In this document: piece after piece, positions 1 to 11,800 of the stretch
Layout of the letters: every line of letters starts with the position of its first letter
Position numbering within the stretch: the stretch's first letter is position 1
Source: Trachythela sp. YZ-2020
Taxonomy: Eukaryota; Cnidaria; Anthozoa; Malacalcyonacea; Clavulariidae
Direction: 5' to 3'
DNA: 64,000 nucleotides
NCBI GenBank assembly: GCA_016169945.1
Contig: JADLSH010000363.1
Coordinates: 4,642,001-4,706,000 of the forward strand
Translations under genes and position numbers: made by a program
The notes under the pieces: model-generated
Seen by the model: the letters and a program-made list of their open reading frames with translations, nothing else
Told to the model about the DNA's origin: nothing
Database searches by the model: none

Positions 1-510
1 AGTTGAAATCAACCCAATGATGAAAATTGCTTTCAGTGACGTGGAAGATGTCATTCGTGATCTATACTGTAGTGGTTTGCTGATTTTAAGATATCGGTCA
101 AAACTGATGAACGTCAGTGTATAAATAGATGCTGCTAACGCGAAGGTATCTATCCACACCATAAAACGACAAAGATGAATTGACATGGCGTGTCGCGATT
201 CATGATCGAGATTGTGTTGATAAAACCTTAATGGTGCTACAAACATACCAACCAAAAGGTCAGCGACAGCCAAAGAAGCAATAAAATATTTATTTGGTTG
301 GTGAAGACTTCTTTCTCTCCAGGTGGCAACCAAAACTAAAGTATTTCCCAGAATTGTGAAGATGGTGATAAAAATAAGTATAATTTTCTCTGATAAATAA
401 ACTCGCTCCTGAAATTCTTTCAATTTCATCCTGTCACTGTTCGTCCATTCATCCATCCCTGTTTCATTATTTGTATGATTATATATAGCACTGGTAATGT
501 TTGCCAACAT
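1..510 (-). CDS. Class A (rhodopsin-family) GPCR, 5' part, amine-receptor-like; truncated by the window edge
   Basis: Reading leftward from an ATG at 508-510 gives 170 codons without a stop, open at the window edge; an in-frame TAG lies upstream. Seen: three N-glycosylation sequons in the first 17 residues; TM1 with the G-N pair (N56 = 1.50); TM2 with SLAVADLLVG (D84 = 2.50); an extracellular Cys (C114 = 3.25); D121, seven residues on, at position 3.32; and FDRY (D138-R139-Y140) closing TM3. Known: D3.32 is the amine-contacting aspartate of aminergic receptors, and C3.25 forms the conserved disulfide to ECL2. Inferred: a plasma-membrane, G-protein-coupled receptor for a biogenic amine or similar small ligand. 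TM4-TM7 lie outside the window, so ligand class is unproven; cnidarian opsin-like or orphan receptors can share these features. No intron is seen in this part. It is the only clearly intact host gene segment here. Confidence 0.9.
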   Translation of the reverse strand, partial: MLANITSAIYNHTNNETGMDEWTNSDRMKLKEFQERVYLSEKIILIFITIFTILGNTLVLVATWRERSLHQPNKYFIASLAVADLLVGMFVAPLRFYQHNLDHESRHAMSIHLCRFMVWIDTFALAASIYTLTFISFDRYLKISKPLQYRSRMTSSTSLKAIFIIGLIST

Positions 511-1734
511 CAAAGCAAAACTTGGCCCTAGGTAATGAATAAAAATACCACACTATATATATAGTCAGACAAATTTAAGGATGCTGCAATACGCGCTTCT
601 AGTAAGCTAATAAGTAAATTTTTCGCCTATTGACATGCATGACACAGAATTCTAAATCATTTGAATATTATATTTAGTTATTTCTGTATTTTTCGTATAT
701 TTTAAAGAACTCATGTGGAATTTTAGAGAAAATACAGTGAAGAAGACCATGAAGAGCTGTAGTGGGAAAATTGTCCTGAACTCCCAAGATCATAGAATCT
801 AAACACATATTTCGATATTAAGCCTAATGATCATAATAAACTCCTCCACTCAAAGACTGCATGCCTACGTCAATTATTAATTGCACGTCAAAAGCAAGAT
901 AAACCTTTGTGCATCTCTCATGCAATTTTCATCCAAATTAAACTTAAATTTGACCGATTGGTCCCTGGTTAAGACCATAATACTCCACCACTTGATTTTT
1001 GTATTAATCTGTTTGATATTTTTGAGTAACCTGTTGACAGAAAAACAACCACACATACAAACACACACATCTCGAGGTGAAAACATGACGTCATTGCGGA
1101 GTTCATCGCCGCATTTTTCGACTGTATAGTAAAGCATGTCAGTCACCTTGTGTTTGAGTACCATTCATTTCTACCATCAGAGATGTATTGAATATATCCA
1201 TTACACAACCAAATGATATTTCATAAACAATTCTTCAAATAACTGAAAGAAAAAAAGTAATTATTCATTTTCTGTTATGATTACTGTAATCTTTTATTAA
1301 GCCCCCTCTCTCAAATAAAAATGCCTTTCAAATAACCACCTTTTAACAGTAGTCAATTTATTAAATCTCTTTCTGTATCACACCCCTCCCCATTCACAAC
1401 AAAGACACACATATTATCGTGGAAGTTCGGATAAACCCACTTCTCTATTAAGCACCCCATGTCTAATAAGCTCTCTTTCTCTTTTAAGTTATCCCTCTTT
1501 ATTAAGGTCCCTCTCCAATAATTTACCCCCTCAAACTTGCACGAGAATTGCGATAATTTGAAAACACAGTCTGAAAGGGGCATACACGTATCACGACATT
1601 GATTGCATTATATACCTGCACATAGTTTTTGTTATTCTGTTTGTTGCAAAAATATAAGTATTGCAATTGAGAACAGATAGACATTTCATTTTGATATTTC
1701 AATTTGAATCATGTTGACCAACATCTACAAATGT
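511..1734. other. Non-coding flank of the GPCR gene; nothing firmly identified
   Basis: AT-rich sequence upstream of the receptor start. Short open frames here have no recognisable domain. Around 1280-1530 there is a loose, degenerate recurrence of 'attaag' followed by pyrimidine-rich 'ccctctc' blocks, which may be a decayed tandem repeat. I see no promoter motif I would defend. Confidence 0.4.
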
Positions 1735-1955
1735 TACCGGAGGCATACGGTTTAACGTCTTTATTAAAGTAGTTGACATGAAGGTATATAGGTTTACAAC
1801 CTAGCTATTACTAACAGCTTTTCAAGCAAAGGCTGCATCTTCTCCCTCACTTATTTTATGACCTGAGTGATGCTCCGACATAGGGACTTGAACCAATGAC
1901 CTAGCGCTTCGCAGTTCGATGTTTAAAACAACTGAGCTAACAGCTGCGCTATGAA
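1735..1955 (-). repeat. tRNA-like SINE segment in family R, copy 1
   Basis: On the minus strand about 1872-1948 contains a box-A-like TAGCTCAGTTGTTT and, about 35 bases on, a box-B-like GGTTCAAGTCC, as in RNA polymerase III internal promoters. The anticodon stem and acceptor stem do not pair, so it is not a working tRNA. The same block occurs at 17.5-17.7 kb and 22.9-23.1 kb. Most likely a tRNA-derived SINE head embedded in, or captured by, family R. Confidence 0.6.
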
Positions 1956-2490
1956 TGTGCTCTAGTTAACTATACTATGTATCTATCATATCCTAAAATG
2001 TGGGCATTTCGTTCGATAAAACAAAATGTTGAAGGGTTTTTGTAGAAGGAAGTTTAGCCGAGGAGCAGTTGATTTCCGCTGAAGTTGATTTTTTTACAAC
2101 TGCTCTTGGTTAGGTTTCAAATATGTATGGTCTCCTCAAAATTTTAAAAGATATTATTTATATCTTTATATTTTCATTGTTTACAAATACGGAGAGAAAT
2201 TCCCTCATTGAAAACACTTCAAAAACTCGTAATTCATGTGAATTTCAATTTCATTGTTATCCAGAAATAAACTACAAATAACACTATTTAATATATATGC
2301 GTTATACAAATAGAGTTCGTGTGTGTCTTGCCTAATTTATCAATCCTTCGAACTTTTTAGCCTTCTCTCATCCAGCCTACAATTCTATCAACTCCTATAA
2401 ACTTCCAAGTTCTGCTCGAAATTCTGACTCTTCTTTCCAACTTAGACTTCCAACTGACTGTTCTCAGAACAGTACGTGTCTTTAATGCTT
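1735..2490. repeat. Family R composite repeat, copy 1
   Basis: The stretch from the 'gcatacggttta' block through the SINE-like segment, an 'aggagcagttg...caactgctc' stem (about 2058-2105), 'gagaaattccctcattg' and finally 'cagtacgtgtctttaatgct' recurs in the same order near 17.5-18.0/19.9-20.1 kb, 20.9-21.9 kb and 22.9-23.7 kb. Parts also recur at 13.5-15.1 kb. Copies differ by substitutions and small indels, so the family is old. No coding capacity is visible. It may be the left part of a non-autonomous element several kb long, or a segmentally amplified unit. Confidence 0.75.
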
Positions 2491-2494
2491 CTAC

Positions 2495-2850
2495 CACACT
2501 GCAAAAAATGAAAGTCTAGCCTAGAATAAAATTATTATTTTTCAGATAATTTTTCTTATTTTAAGAAATTATTTCTTGTCAAGAAAAATTCTAAGAAAAA
2601 GGTTCTTGTTTTAAGAAAACATTTCTTAAAATAAGAAAATTAATCTAGGAAATATAATCCGAAATACTTTTTTTCTTATTCAAGAATGATATTCTTGCGT
2701 CATAGAATAAAACAATAAAATTTGTTTAAAAAAAACCAATAATGTTTCAATAAAACAAGAAAATTATTCTTGTTGAGCTAAAAATCTATAAATTCGGTAG
2801 ACAATGATATTTTCACGTTGATTTTTCTTAGTTTCAAGAATACTTGTAAT
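2495..2850. repeat. AT-rich 'TTTCTTA/TAAGAAA' palindromic element, partial
   Basis: Starts with CACTGCAAAAAATG, a terminus style seen in hAT-type MITEs, followed by dozens of TTTCTTA/TAAGAAA words in both orientations that could fold extensively. I could not find the matching right end, so it is either truncated or fused to neighbouring sequence. Confidence 0.4.
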
Positions 2851-3389
2851 GTTATTGACACTCCGGGCAGCTCGTCAAGTAATTCGACCGATTACATCAT
2901 ATGTTTTGCGTCGTATCAAAGAACATGTATTTTTAAAGATCCTCCTGTATATTTTCAAGTTCTCTTGCCAAGACAATTTTTTCACCCGTAGCCATATTAA
3001 ACAAATTAAAAGTAAAAATCTATCTGGCTTTCGACATATATGATTGAATTGAAACTGACTATGTTTCAGTTGAGTTGTGGCCTCGTACGCGAGATTCACT
3101 AAATACAATGGCGAAAAACATACGGAACTGTTTAGTCATACAAATGAAGATTAATGAATTATTTTGGGAATATAATGAAGAGTATTATTTTGAAGATAGA
3201 ATGAAGAGTTTTCATCAGAAAGTCAGAGTTATCGTTGCTGATTATTGTTGCTTATATGCTGGACTACTCAGATATTTGAGATCAGTGCATTCAGTGGTAT
3301 GCAGACGAGTGCCATATATGGGCACCCAAAAGGCTTAGCGAGCGTGCTCTCACAGCGCGTCCTTTTAAAAATCTTCTTGAATTAAAGCT
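2851..3389. other. No gene identified
   Basis: Short open frames on both strands encode nothing recognisable. AT-rich, no tandem structure. Confidence 0.4.
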
Positions 3390-3392
3390 TTA

Positions 3393-3623
3393 AGGCCCAG
3401 ACAGACTGGACGCGATTCGACAACGCGGCGCGATTTTTCGATTTTCACTGACATATAACTTTGATCCTGTTTTATGTTTTTCAAATATTCCAAAGCGCTA
3501 TAACAGTTTGAGTTATTTGATCTGCATATGTTTTAAAATTTCGTTCCATAGACGCTTGTATTTACTTTCAAAAACTGAAAAATCGCGTCGCGTTGCCGAA
3601 TCGCGTTCGGTGTGTCTGGGCCT
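3393..3623. mobile_element. MITE with about 50-bp terminal inverted repeats and TTA target duplication
   Basis: The left end AGGCCCAGACAGACTGGACG and the right end, read in reverse complement AGGCCCAGACACACCGAACG, continue as inverted repeats for about 50 bp. Direct TTA duplications flank it (3390-3392 and 3624-3626). TTA with an AGGCC-type terminus fits PIF/Harbinger-type (TWA) targeting. It is 231 bp with no coding capacity, so non-autonomous. Confidence 0.8.
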
Positions 3624-3626
3624 TTA

Positions 3627-4888
3627 CACATCCACGTCTTCTGCAAATTTTAACGAAAATAGGAAGAAATATTCCAATATTTGAAGAGTCAAACAATAAC
3701 TTGAAAAGTAAGTGTTAAACTATGTAATATTTTTAGATTTTGTTTGTAAATATAGGGTATATAGTCGATTGTTTTCACGTATAATTTCGCATATTTTGGC
3801 TTCAAGAATATGTTATTAAATATTAATAGACATTAAAAACTTTCTATATGCCTTTGTATTTACAGATTATCATTTCAAGCGATAAATACTGAAGTAATAT
3901 GTGGTCGAAGCGAGTCGAACTGTCTAAAACAATACAAACGACGACAAACTACACTTGTCTGCTACGAGGTATGAAAATTATATTGTTGATGATCATGAAT
4001 ATAATTGATACTTTTAAAAGTATATGAAATACTGACTCATTTAGCTTTGATGTTAATACAATCACCAAAGCAAAATCTTTAGCTTTCTATGAGAGGAGAA
4101 CAATCCTTTGTAATAATATAGTATATTGTGCTATCATAATATAATTTCTGTTGAGAACCTGGTATGTTTATGTTGGGGATGGTTAGATGATGTGGAACCC
4201 TAGCCAGCATAGCTACCAGAGCCTAGCCCTGAAAATAGATGGCGCTCAAGCGTCGCAGCTCGCTTTCCCAAGAGGAATTTATTCATAAGACTTTTCAGGT
4301 CTCTCTGGAGTACACGTACCTGTGTTTAGCACAATATATAATATCGGATCAAATATATTTGGTAATTGCACACAAACAAAATGACATCCCTACCAGATTT
4401 ATGCATGCTTATTGCCTGCACTACCTATTTACAAGGGCCAAGCACAGGTAAATTAGGTGCGGGTGCTGTTTGTATTTGAATGTGTCGTACCAAACCTGAA
4501 ATCACATTTTCATGAGCAGTGACAATATTTCGTAGTTATATAGCCCATAGAAATGATAAGTCACTTACAGCATTATATTCATTTAAATACAGCATTATTA
4601 CTTTGCCCAGATCCTGGCGGGGATATTCCATATGCTGGGCAGCTTAAGAGAAAAAAGAAAAAAAAAAATTATTATTAAATATAATAATAAAATAATAATA
4701 ATATTGAGGTAAAATTGGTAAACCAAGTTAGCCCTGCTGCCCGACCCATCTCCAATACCCTAGATATCTTGTGTTTATGGTTTTTGTTAAAACTCTCAAT
4801 ATATAACTTAAAATGGGTAACTTTTCCCTTGATATTGACTGCCATTATTAATGAGGGTAAAATTACACTTGAGGAAGAGTAGATTGTG
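3627..4888. other. No gene identified; AT microsatellite at about 4655-4706
   Basis: Nothing recognisable in either strand. A short A-rich and (AAT)n-like tract lies near 4655-4706. The last 100 bases resemble sequence at about 5930-6000, so part of this flank is a diverged duplicate of the 5.9-6.1 kb segment. Confidence 0.4.
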
Positions 4889-5270
4889 ACAGTCAAACCG
4901 GATGTTCTCTTGCGAGGAACATTGAAATATTGTCATGCAATATTGCAATTTTGACTTGGAGATCGCTATGAGCAATTTCCAACCGACACGAACAAATTTC
5001 AAATTGAAATTCAGAACCAGTTTTGTAAACAAAGCCTCTGATTGGCTTCTAGCAAAAGAAGAAACCAATCAAATACTCCGAGGAATTGGATTGGAGGTTC
5101 ATTCTTGCTAGTAGCCAATCAGAGGCTTTGTTTACAAAACTGGTTGTGAATTTCAATTTGCAATTTTTCGCACCGGTTGCAAATTGCTCAGAGCAATCTC
5201 CAAATAAAAATTGCAATATTGCGTGACAATATTCCAATGTTCCCCGCAAGATAACATCCTGTTTGACTGT
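4889..5270. mobile_element. Foldback MITE with about 180-bp inverted arms (ACAGTCAAAC termini)
   Basis: The left arm starts ACAGTCAAACCGGATGTT and the right arm in reverse complement starts ACAGTCAAACAGGATGTT. The arms match for about 180 bp each, including the 'aaagcctctgattggct' block, leaving almost no loop. A shorter relative with ACAGTCAAAATGGG ends lies at 40,474-40,645. No clear target duplication, no coding capacity. Confidence 0.8.
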
Positions 5271-6844
5271 AATGATTAACAAGAGATACTGTAGGTATTC
5301 ACCATTGTGTTTTAACCTCTTAATTAACTACAATATGCCTTTTATATATTTTATAATCCTAACGTGTCTAGAGTAAGACATTTTTTAACCCATCAATGCC
5401 CAACAATTTTCCCTAAAAATAGCAATGACAACACAGTATGTGGCTGAATGTGTTGACAAGAAACATGTGTAGAATGGTAGATATGTACATGTAGTAATTT
5501 AACTGTCAATTTCCAATATCTTTCATTGTCAAAGTAAATTACGTGTTTGGTTTTCTGGGGGGGATTACCACTGTATTGGTTAGTGACAACTTATGAACAC
5601 CATTGGTATAGTACTCATAGTACCTAACTGAAGTTTGAATAGGACAAGGAATATTTAGGACATATTTGTATGACATGATTTAACAGACCGTTTTTGATTT
5701 TTACCTGACCTTGTCTCAGTTAAGACCACACTCTTAGACATAACATGTTGAGATCCAATGCACCTTGAACCACTGATCTAAGGGGGGGGGGGGCTCCTGG
5801 TCTTAATTGAAAAGAAACCCTAGGTGCATTGGGTCCGGTCCCAGTGGCTCATGTACCCCAAGGGCTCTTTCGAACAAGGTCCCATAGGTAGGCCAGTGTT
5901 GTTCCCAAATAGACAAAAGTTGAAAATCACTAAGTTTTCCCTTGATCTCCCTTTAACAGAGTAAAAGTACACTTGGGGAAGAGTACATTTTTAATTTGCT
6001 GAATTACTTTTAACCCTTTAATTACAATGTTCCCTGTTTAATTTATTACCCTAACCTTGTCTAGGAAACTTGTTAGGTTTTATTGTGAGGGTGATTGCCA
6101 CTGTATAGGTTACTGACAACTTATATATGCCACAGACACAAAAAAGAGCTCTATGGCCCTTTGTGCATGGGGTGTGAAACCCTCAATTAGTCAAACGGCA
6201 GTGTTTGTCCCTCCGGCTCAAAGGTACTTTCGACTAAGCCCCCCAGTTTTTGTCGGTCATAGGAGTTACAACATTGTCTTTTAAAACCTCAAATTGCACT
6301 CAAGTGTACCGTACTGTTTTAGTCTATTACCTATAGTAATTGTCACCATTTCTTGTTTTAAGATGATTTGAAAGTTGACACAGTCATCATGCAAGGCAAC
6401 CAGTTATCTACAACAACATTCTAGCCAACTGGATCTGTTCAGTGAAGGAATAAACTGTCTTGTGAGCTCATTCCATTGTTCAACAAATGTTTTGTTCAGA
6501 AAGAATAATCAATTTATCCAGCAATTAATCCAAAAATAATATGTGTAAGTTCATCCAGTCATGTAGATTACTCTCTTGGGAACCTTTGAATTTTTTGGGG
6601 TCGCGCAAATCGCATTACGCATGTTGGCCGCCATTTCTCTGGCCAGTCAATTGCTTTTTCTGGCCAATAAGCACGCTGAACTGGCTGATCCGCCATTTTC
6701 CTGGCCAGTAAACTGCATATTTTTGCATAAAAAACCGAGGACACGTTGCACAGCTGAGTGGCCCTTCTGTATATATCTTTATTCTGTGACTGTAGCCTCC
6801 TCTGCCGGCAACTCGGTGTCAAACAATAGAATTACACAATAAAG
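5271..6844. other. No gene identified; diverged internal duplication
   Basis: 5930-6130 repeats, with many changes, words found at about 4815-4880 and 5550-5600 ('acttttcccttga', 'attaccactgtat', 'gacaacttat'), so these are two old copies of one segment. A G-homopolymer lies near 5783. Nothing coding recognised. From about 6590-6730 three near-repeats of 'ctggcca' occur. Confidence 0.4.
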
Positions 6845-7790
6845 CAGGCCGTGAAAGAAAGTAACAAGTCAATTTTAGTGAATTAAAATGAAGAAAATTA
6901 AGGCTCAAGGGAATATGGCTTAAAAATTCCATAAAATAAGACCATTAGCGTCAAAGATGAAGGGTTTTTTATACTGTAGTTTAAAGCCTGGTTCACACGA
7001 GTGAGATAAGCATAAGCAGAAATACAAAAGAAAACTTTCCCCCTAGGGCTTAAAAAGACAAAGCGGAAATAATTTTCTTTTGAAATGTCTCTTGTTCCGG
7101 CTTACCTTACGCTTACAGGTTTGTGCTTATGCTTATGCTTATGCTTATGCATATGCTTATGCCTGACAGTGCTTATGTCGACGTTTATGTTGCACACTTC
7201 GCTGCGTCCCTTTGTTTTACACTTTGTCTTTCCTTATGCTTGTGCTTATCTCACTCGTGCAGTGAACCGGGCTTAAACGGTATAAGCAGATCTAAAACAG
7301 GAAAACATTTAGAAACTTTCATTAATTTTGCTGAAACTTTAACAGGTATGTTTAATGTTTTTAACTACGTTTTTGGCGCATAAAACGTTTTGCGTACACT
7401 AATGAAAATAGTGCTCTTTTACGACTTTCCCAACTACAGAAGACACAAATTTAGCTAAGGGGTAATTAAGGTACTTAGATTAGTTCTGCTGCAACATCAA
7501 GTCGTTGTGCTGGTAAATTCAGCTCAAATATTTTGACATGTGTTGCCCGCAAAACATTTGCTTCACGCACGTAGCCACGTTTATTCTGGAAGTGTTCTCA
7601 AAAATGATACTTGGGTATACTTATGTTTACATCTGCTCGGCTTTGTGATAAGTAAAACCCTTCTTTTTAATGAAACAAAACGCCCACTGAAGCGTTCACT
7701 CTGCAGACCTCGTGTAGAGAGGAATAAAGGTAGCGAATTGTAATTCCCTCCTTATAGTCCGCTCCTGTACTTTAAGACAGGACATTTTGG
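6845..7790. repeat. Family R composite repeat, copy 2, left part
   Basis: The block from 'cgtgaaagaaagtaacaag' through 'aaggctcaagggaatatgg' and on to 'gaattgtaattccctcc' and 'tatagtccg' matches 24,940-25,620 in order. The copy holds a MITE at 6984-7274 and is then broken by the LINE at about 7.8-12.4 kb; it resumes at about 12,440. Confidence 0.7.
6984..7274. mobile_element. MITE with GCTTAT hexamer repeats and GGTTCAC-type inverted ends
   Basis: The ends AAGCCTGGTTCACACGAGTG and (reverse complement) AAGCCCGGTTCACTGCACGA flank a core with about eight tandem GCTTAT/GCATAT hexamers (7112-7165). The matching family R copy at about 25,050 lacks it and reads straight through at 'gtaaac', which serves as the empty site. 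Target duplication looks like TAA/TTAA. The open frames here are products of the hexamer repeat. Confidence 0.7.
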
Positions 7791-7937
7791 ACTATTTGAA
7801 CAATAGAACATATTGTGATGGTCAGTCAACGGAACGGACGTATGTTATTTAGCTCCGATGAAATTGCTGACTTTCCTCGCTTATCTTGTTTGTGAACCGT
7901 CTTTTGCTTTCTACATTTCAACTTAATAAATATAAGA

Positions 7938-8746
7938 ATGCCTCCAAAGAAAAAAAAGCAAAATAAATCAAATGGTTCAAGTTTGGAAACGGTTGGAGCG
8001 ACTGCTGCGGATGAGAATTCTGTTATGGCAACCTTCCCGTCTGGTTTGGAAGACATGCTCGATCGGCGCCTAAATCAGCAGTTTGATAAGATTAACGAAC
8101 TCTTTTTGAAATTTAGTAATACGACAAAAAACTGATTTGCAGTCGATAAAGAAAAGCCAGGATTTCCTGGCCGGGAAATTTGATGATCTAGTTGCTTCGA
8201 CTAGCAAGCTCAAAGATGAAACCACAGAGCTTCGCAAAGCTAACCTCAAGCTTCAGAATCAGGTCGACGCTTTAGAGAGTCAAAGTATCCCAGTCGAAGA
8301 TGATATTGAAAGTATTAAGCGTTATTTACGAAGAGATATGCTTGAATTTCATGGAATTCCTGAAAGTTCGGATGAAAATACTACCAGTATTGTATTGCAA
8401 GTTGTTGAGTTGATTGCACCGGAGTTAAATTTGTGTCAGTCAGACATATCAACTAGTCATCGTCTTCCGGCAGTACCCGGTAGAATCAAACCAATTATAG
8501 TAAAATTTGTAAGACGTGACATTCGTAATATGGTATTCAGCAATGGTATTCATTAATGAGAGTCTTACTGCTATATCCCGTGCCATTCTTAACAAAGTGA
8601 AAGAATTTAAACGTCAACATCACTTCAAATTTGTATGGACCAGGCAGGGAAAAATTTTGTTGAAGAAAAACGAAAGCCAATCTGAAACGCATGTTTTTAC
8701 TTCCTTGAAAGAATTTGAAGCGTTTAAAGAGAAGTTTGGTGTTTAA
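7938..8746 (+). pseudogene. LINE A ORF1 (coiled coil / RNA-binding chaperone type), two frameshifts
   Basis: Starts with a basic MPPKKKKQNK leader at 7938. A coiled-coil stretch follows (KLKDETTELRKANLKLQNQV, about 8200-8260). Then comes a region of RRM-like character (RRDMLEFHGIPES at about 8330, SHRLP at about 8456, IIVKFVRRDIRN at about 8494), and a basic tail (FKFVWTRQGKILLKK at about 8628). This order is that of L1-type ORF1 proteins, which bind element RNA as trimers in ribonucleoprotein particles. The frame changes near 8130 and 8540, so no full protein can be made. Known of the family: nucleic-acid chaperone activity. Inferred: same role before decay. Confidence 0.75.
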
Positions 8747-8829
8747 AAGGACCTCAAGGAGGAGACGTAAGCTAGGTTGTGTGGGAGTGAACTTTAGATC
8801 TATAATTTATTTCATTCGCTTCATTAAAC

Positions 8830-11800
8830 TTGTGCGAATTACCATTTTATCATCTTGATGATGATAATTTTGATTTAGTCATGTACGGGATGTCTAACGG
8901 CTGTGTGAACTTCAACTTAGACAGACTTAATTGTTTAAAACTAAATCCCTTGTCTCTTGATAAGTATAAACATTTCTCTTTATTCCACTCCATAGATCCC
9001 GGAGTGTGCCTTTAACGAAATTATTCAAAATGATTTAGTTTTTTCTGAAAGCTTATCCTTGATTCATCTAAATATTCGAAGCTTGGGACTTAATTTTAAT
9101 AGTCTAACTAACTTGCTTGTTTCGATTAATCACAAATTCTCTGTTATTGGTATTTCTGAAACTTGGCTACAAGATTCATTGCCCAATGTCGATATTGTTG
9201 GATATAACTTCGTACATGACTACCGTTGTGATAGATCAGGTGGAGATATTGGTTTATATTTAAGCTTAGGCCTGGAGTACATATCTCGTAATGATTTATG
9301 CTTTCCTCAAAGTCTGTTTGTTGAATTAATAACTAATTGTACAGTGTGTCTCAAAAAAACTGAACCCATTCAAATTCAAATTAACTCTAACGTATTGTAG
9401 TGATTTGACAGCTCTAATTGCTTTGGATTAATGGTTGGGTAAGAACACAAGGTCTTGTACTCATGGGACAAAACTCAAAGAAATAAACATTAGAAAATTT
9501 AGAAGAAATATGTTTAAATTAAGAAATATGTTTAAATTCAGACCTGCAGAAAGGATAAAATGGGTCAGTTCACTGCAGAGCAGCGCATATTTATGGTGTT
9601 ACATTACAACCGTACCCAAAGTTTAGTAGCAGTGACTTTTTTCGCAAATATTTTTCGAGTGAGCAAGTGTCAAAAGATTTTATCGTTGACAGCAGTCTTT
9701 TCAAATAAGTTGTAAATTTATCTGAGCATGAATTAAATGAAGAGCAAATTATTGTAAATACATTTGCAACACCTTGTACATATGAGCGTCAAGTTATTAT
9801 TAATTTCCTATGGCAATGTGTGGAAGAACTTGTGAGTTGTGTTTTAATTTACGCATATTAATTTGACGAGGGATTAGAGCTGTCAAATTACTACAATACG
9901 TTATAGCTAATTTGAATTTGAAAGGGTTCATTTTTTTTTATACACACTGTAGAAGTAAAAACAATATTATAGGCATTGTTTATCGGCCACCAAGTCAAAA
10001 TGTAAATGACTTCATTGGTAGTTTAAATTCTCTCATGGGAATAATCTCCAAGGAAAACAAATTTTGCTATTTAATGGGTGATTTTAATCTAAATCTATTG
10101 AATCACCACACTCATCAACTCACTGCTGAATTTTTAGATATTATGTTTGGTCATATGTTTTCCCATTAATAACGCTCCCTACAAGAATAACTGCTCATAC
10201 TGCAAGAGTCATTGATAACATTTTTACTAATCGCTCAGATAATCATTCTTCAAATGGCTTATTGCTAACAGATATTTCTGATCATTTACCCATATTTAGC
10301 GTTTGCCTAAACCAAGTAACAGATTTGGATCACGACAAATACTTAGTATTCCGTGATAAAAATTCAAATAATGTGGCTAAATTTCGCCATTGTCTAAATA
10401 ACATAAATTGGTATAACTTAGATGGATTTCACGATCCATTACTAGCGTATGATAGTATTTTTAACAAATATCGTGAAACTTATAATAATTGTTTCCCATT
10501 GAAAAGAGTAAGAAAACGAAAATATGCTTTAACAAAACCGTGGTTGTCCAAGGGTCTCCTTAAATCAATAAGACGGAAGAATAGATTGTATAAACGATAC
10601 TTAACCCCTAGTTCTGAAAATGAATCGTCTTATAAAAGATACAGAAACAAATTGAATCATTCTTTAAGATTAGCTAAACGTATTTATTATGATAAACAAT
10701 TTGATTATTCTAAAAGTAATAATAAAAGATCTTGGAAATTAATAAATGAAGTTATTAATAAGAATAAAGGTTCTAGAAAACTATACCACCAATTTTTGAT
10801 TTAAATGATACAGACATGTCGGATCCAGTTGAAATTGCTAATCATTTTTGTGATTATTTCAATAATATTGGTTATAATTTAGCCAAGAAAATTCCTGATG
10901 CTAGCATTTCACATCGAACTTATTTATCTGGTATTTATTCCAGTTCAATATCACTTAGTTTAACTACCCAACTGGAAGTATCAGATATAATTAATTCACT
11001 GCGATCCGGGACTGCTGCTGGTTATGATACATTCCGATATCTGCCTTGAAGGATTCTGTTGACTTAATTTCAGGACCGCTTGCCCATATAATTAATTTAT
11101 CTATCTCTTCGGGTTATTTTCCTGATAATATGAAAATCGCTCGTGTTATTCCCCTATTTAAATCCGGTGATCGTAGGTTTTTCCACAACTATAGACCCAT
11201 ATCGATCTTGCCAATATTTTCTAAAATACTTGAAAGAGTTGTTTATAAGCGGGTTATGGAGTATATAAACATATCGGATATTCTTTTTCATAATCAATAT
11301 GGCTTTAGGAAAAATCATTAAACTTCTTTTGCTTTAACATACTTATGTGATAAAATAACATCAGCAATAGATAGAAAGCAGTTTACGATTGGATTATTTC
11401 TTGACCTTTCTAAAGCTTTTGACACGGTAAATCATAGTATACTGCTTGATAAACTTTATCATTATGGTATCAGGGGAATAGCCTTCAATTGGATGAAGAG
11501 TTATCTTAGCAACTGTGTACAATTTGTTCAATATAATGAAACCTTTCCTTCAAAGTCGATTATCCAGTGCGGAGTGCCTCAAGGCTCCATTCTTGGGCCA
11601 CTCTTGTTTCTCCTCTTTATTAATGACTTAAGTAATATCTCCAATATCTTTGAATTTTGTTTGCCGATGATACCAATATATTTTTTTCTCATCAGGAACT
11701 TTCATCTGTTGTGAGTACTGTTAATTGTGAAATTGATAAAATGTCTTAATGGTTTAAAGCTAACAAGTTGTCTTAAATCTAGACAAAAAAGAATTGACAT

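Noticed and set aside
877..1164. Overlapping open frames on both strands
   Set aside because: Low-complexity, no domain, no start context; typical chance frames in AT-rich DNA.
1872..1948. Functional tRNA gene (minus strand)
   Set aside because: Box A and B present but acceptor and anticodon stems do not pair, and the same block recurs in dispersed repeats.
7085..7383. Leu/Cys-rich or Met/Leu-rich small proteins
   Set aside because: Products of the GCTTAT hexamer repeat inside a MITE.
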